Assembly (NCBI GenBank): GCA_045612485.1
Contig: JAZKZE010000103.1
Location: 1 to 14,271, forward strand
Direction: 5' to 3'
Length of the DNA: 14,271 nt
Source: RGIG5327 sp045612485
GTDB lineage: Bacteria > Verrucomicrobiota > Lentisphaeria > Victivallales > UBA1829
Every line of letters starts with the position of its first letter. The first letter of the stretch is position 1. This document shows positions 14,146 to 14,271 of the stretch, piece after piece. The position numbers and the translations under genes are program-made. Below the pieces are notes generated by a model. It worked only from the letters and a program-made list of their open reading frames with translations, did not search any database and was not told the DNA's origin.

Positions 14146-14213
14146 TGCACAAAAGAAAAAAGTGAGGGGGATAGGGGAGAGAAAAAAGCAAAATGCGTTT
14201 GGGGCTCTCTCCT
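14146..14213. repeat. Purine-rich leader and hairpin, possible relative of the element at 57-119
   Basis: After a CAAAAGAAAAAAG leader and two G-runs, AGGGGAGAG (14173-14181) pairs with CTCTCTCCT (14205-14213), nine pairs with one G-U, enclosing an A-rich segment with a small inner GC stem. The order (CAAAAG, purines, G-run, GGGGAGAGA-type stem) parallels the window-start element, although the sequence identity is loose. Confidence 0.35.
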
Positions 14214-14271
14214 GAAGGTTGCTCAAAACAGGATAAAGAAGTATTTTTGAAAAAATCTGACAAAATCACTT

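Noticed and set aside
14014..14226. 70-codon minus-strand frame near the window end
   Set aside because: It begins at a TTG without a ribosome site and overlaps both hairpin elements; no family resemblance.

Overview
The window looks like a chromosomal segment of a free-standing anaerobic Gram-negative bacterium of the PVC group. My best guess is Lentisphaerota (Victivallis-like). This is inference from gene content: a large FAD-dependent oxidoreductase of the kind abundant in Lentisphaerota, Planctomycetota and Verrucomicrobiota, a Dxs with the EGHA and THHG variants, a secreted SGNH hydrolase, an alpha/beta-hydrolase 'acetyl xylan esterase' type protein, and a sugar phosphate isomerase. No 16S or other taxonomic marker is present. 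Coding regions are of middling GC content and intergenic regions are clearly AT-rich. Most genes have a recognisable AGGA/GGAG ribosome binding site.

Layout: (1) 1-400 holds an orphan 76-aa gene on the minus strand, with a 16-bp perfect palindrome in its upstream region and two large hairpins downstream. (2) 591-5329 is a tight four-gene minus-strand operon, read as SGNH hydrolase, ROK sugar kinase, ComM-type Mg-chelatase-like AAA+ ATPase, phosphomannomutase/phosphoglucomutase, and closed by an intrinsic terminator at 522-562. (3) 5416-6756 encodes a 446-residue Pro/Ala-rich protein built from repeated short motifs (TIKL, STATxP, GLSLKK), with one C-terminal membrane segment. It is unrecognised and is the most novel coding region here. 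(4) 6986-8848 is dxs (first step of the MEP isoprenoid pathway), divergent from the repeat protein and convergent with the next unit, sharing a 13-bp-stem bidirectional terminator. (5) 8898-11450 is a minus-strand pair, read as SpoU/TrmH rRNA methyltransferase then FAD-dependent oxidoreductase. (6) 11535-12683 (minus) is an alpha/beta hydrolase, divergent from (7) 12929-13789 (plus), a TIM-barrel sugar phosphate isomerase/epimerase ending in a good terminator. (8) 13854-14271 has no convincing gene. It holds a GC-rich chain of adjacent perfect stem-loops (13936-14100) that looks like a structured or dispersed repeat element, and a second purine-rich hairpin at 14173-14213.

Functionally the window mixes carbohydrate handling (esterases, ROK kinase, hexose phosphate mutase, isomerase, FAD oxidoreductase) with housekeeping (dxs, rRNA methylation, ComM). 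No mobile element, CRISPR array, tRNA or rRNA was seen. The items I would pursue first are the tail-anchored repeat protein, the multi-hairpin intergenic element, and the small orphan gene with its palindrome.
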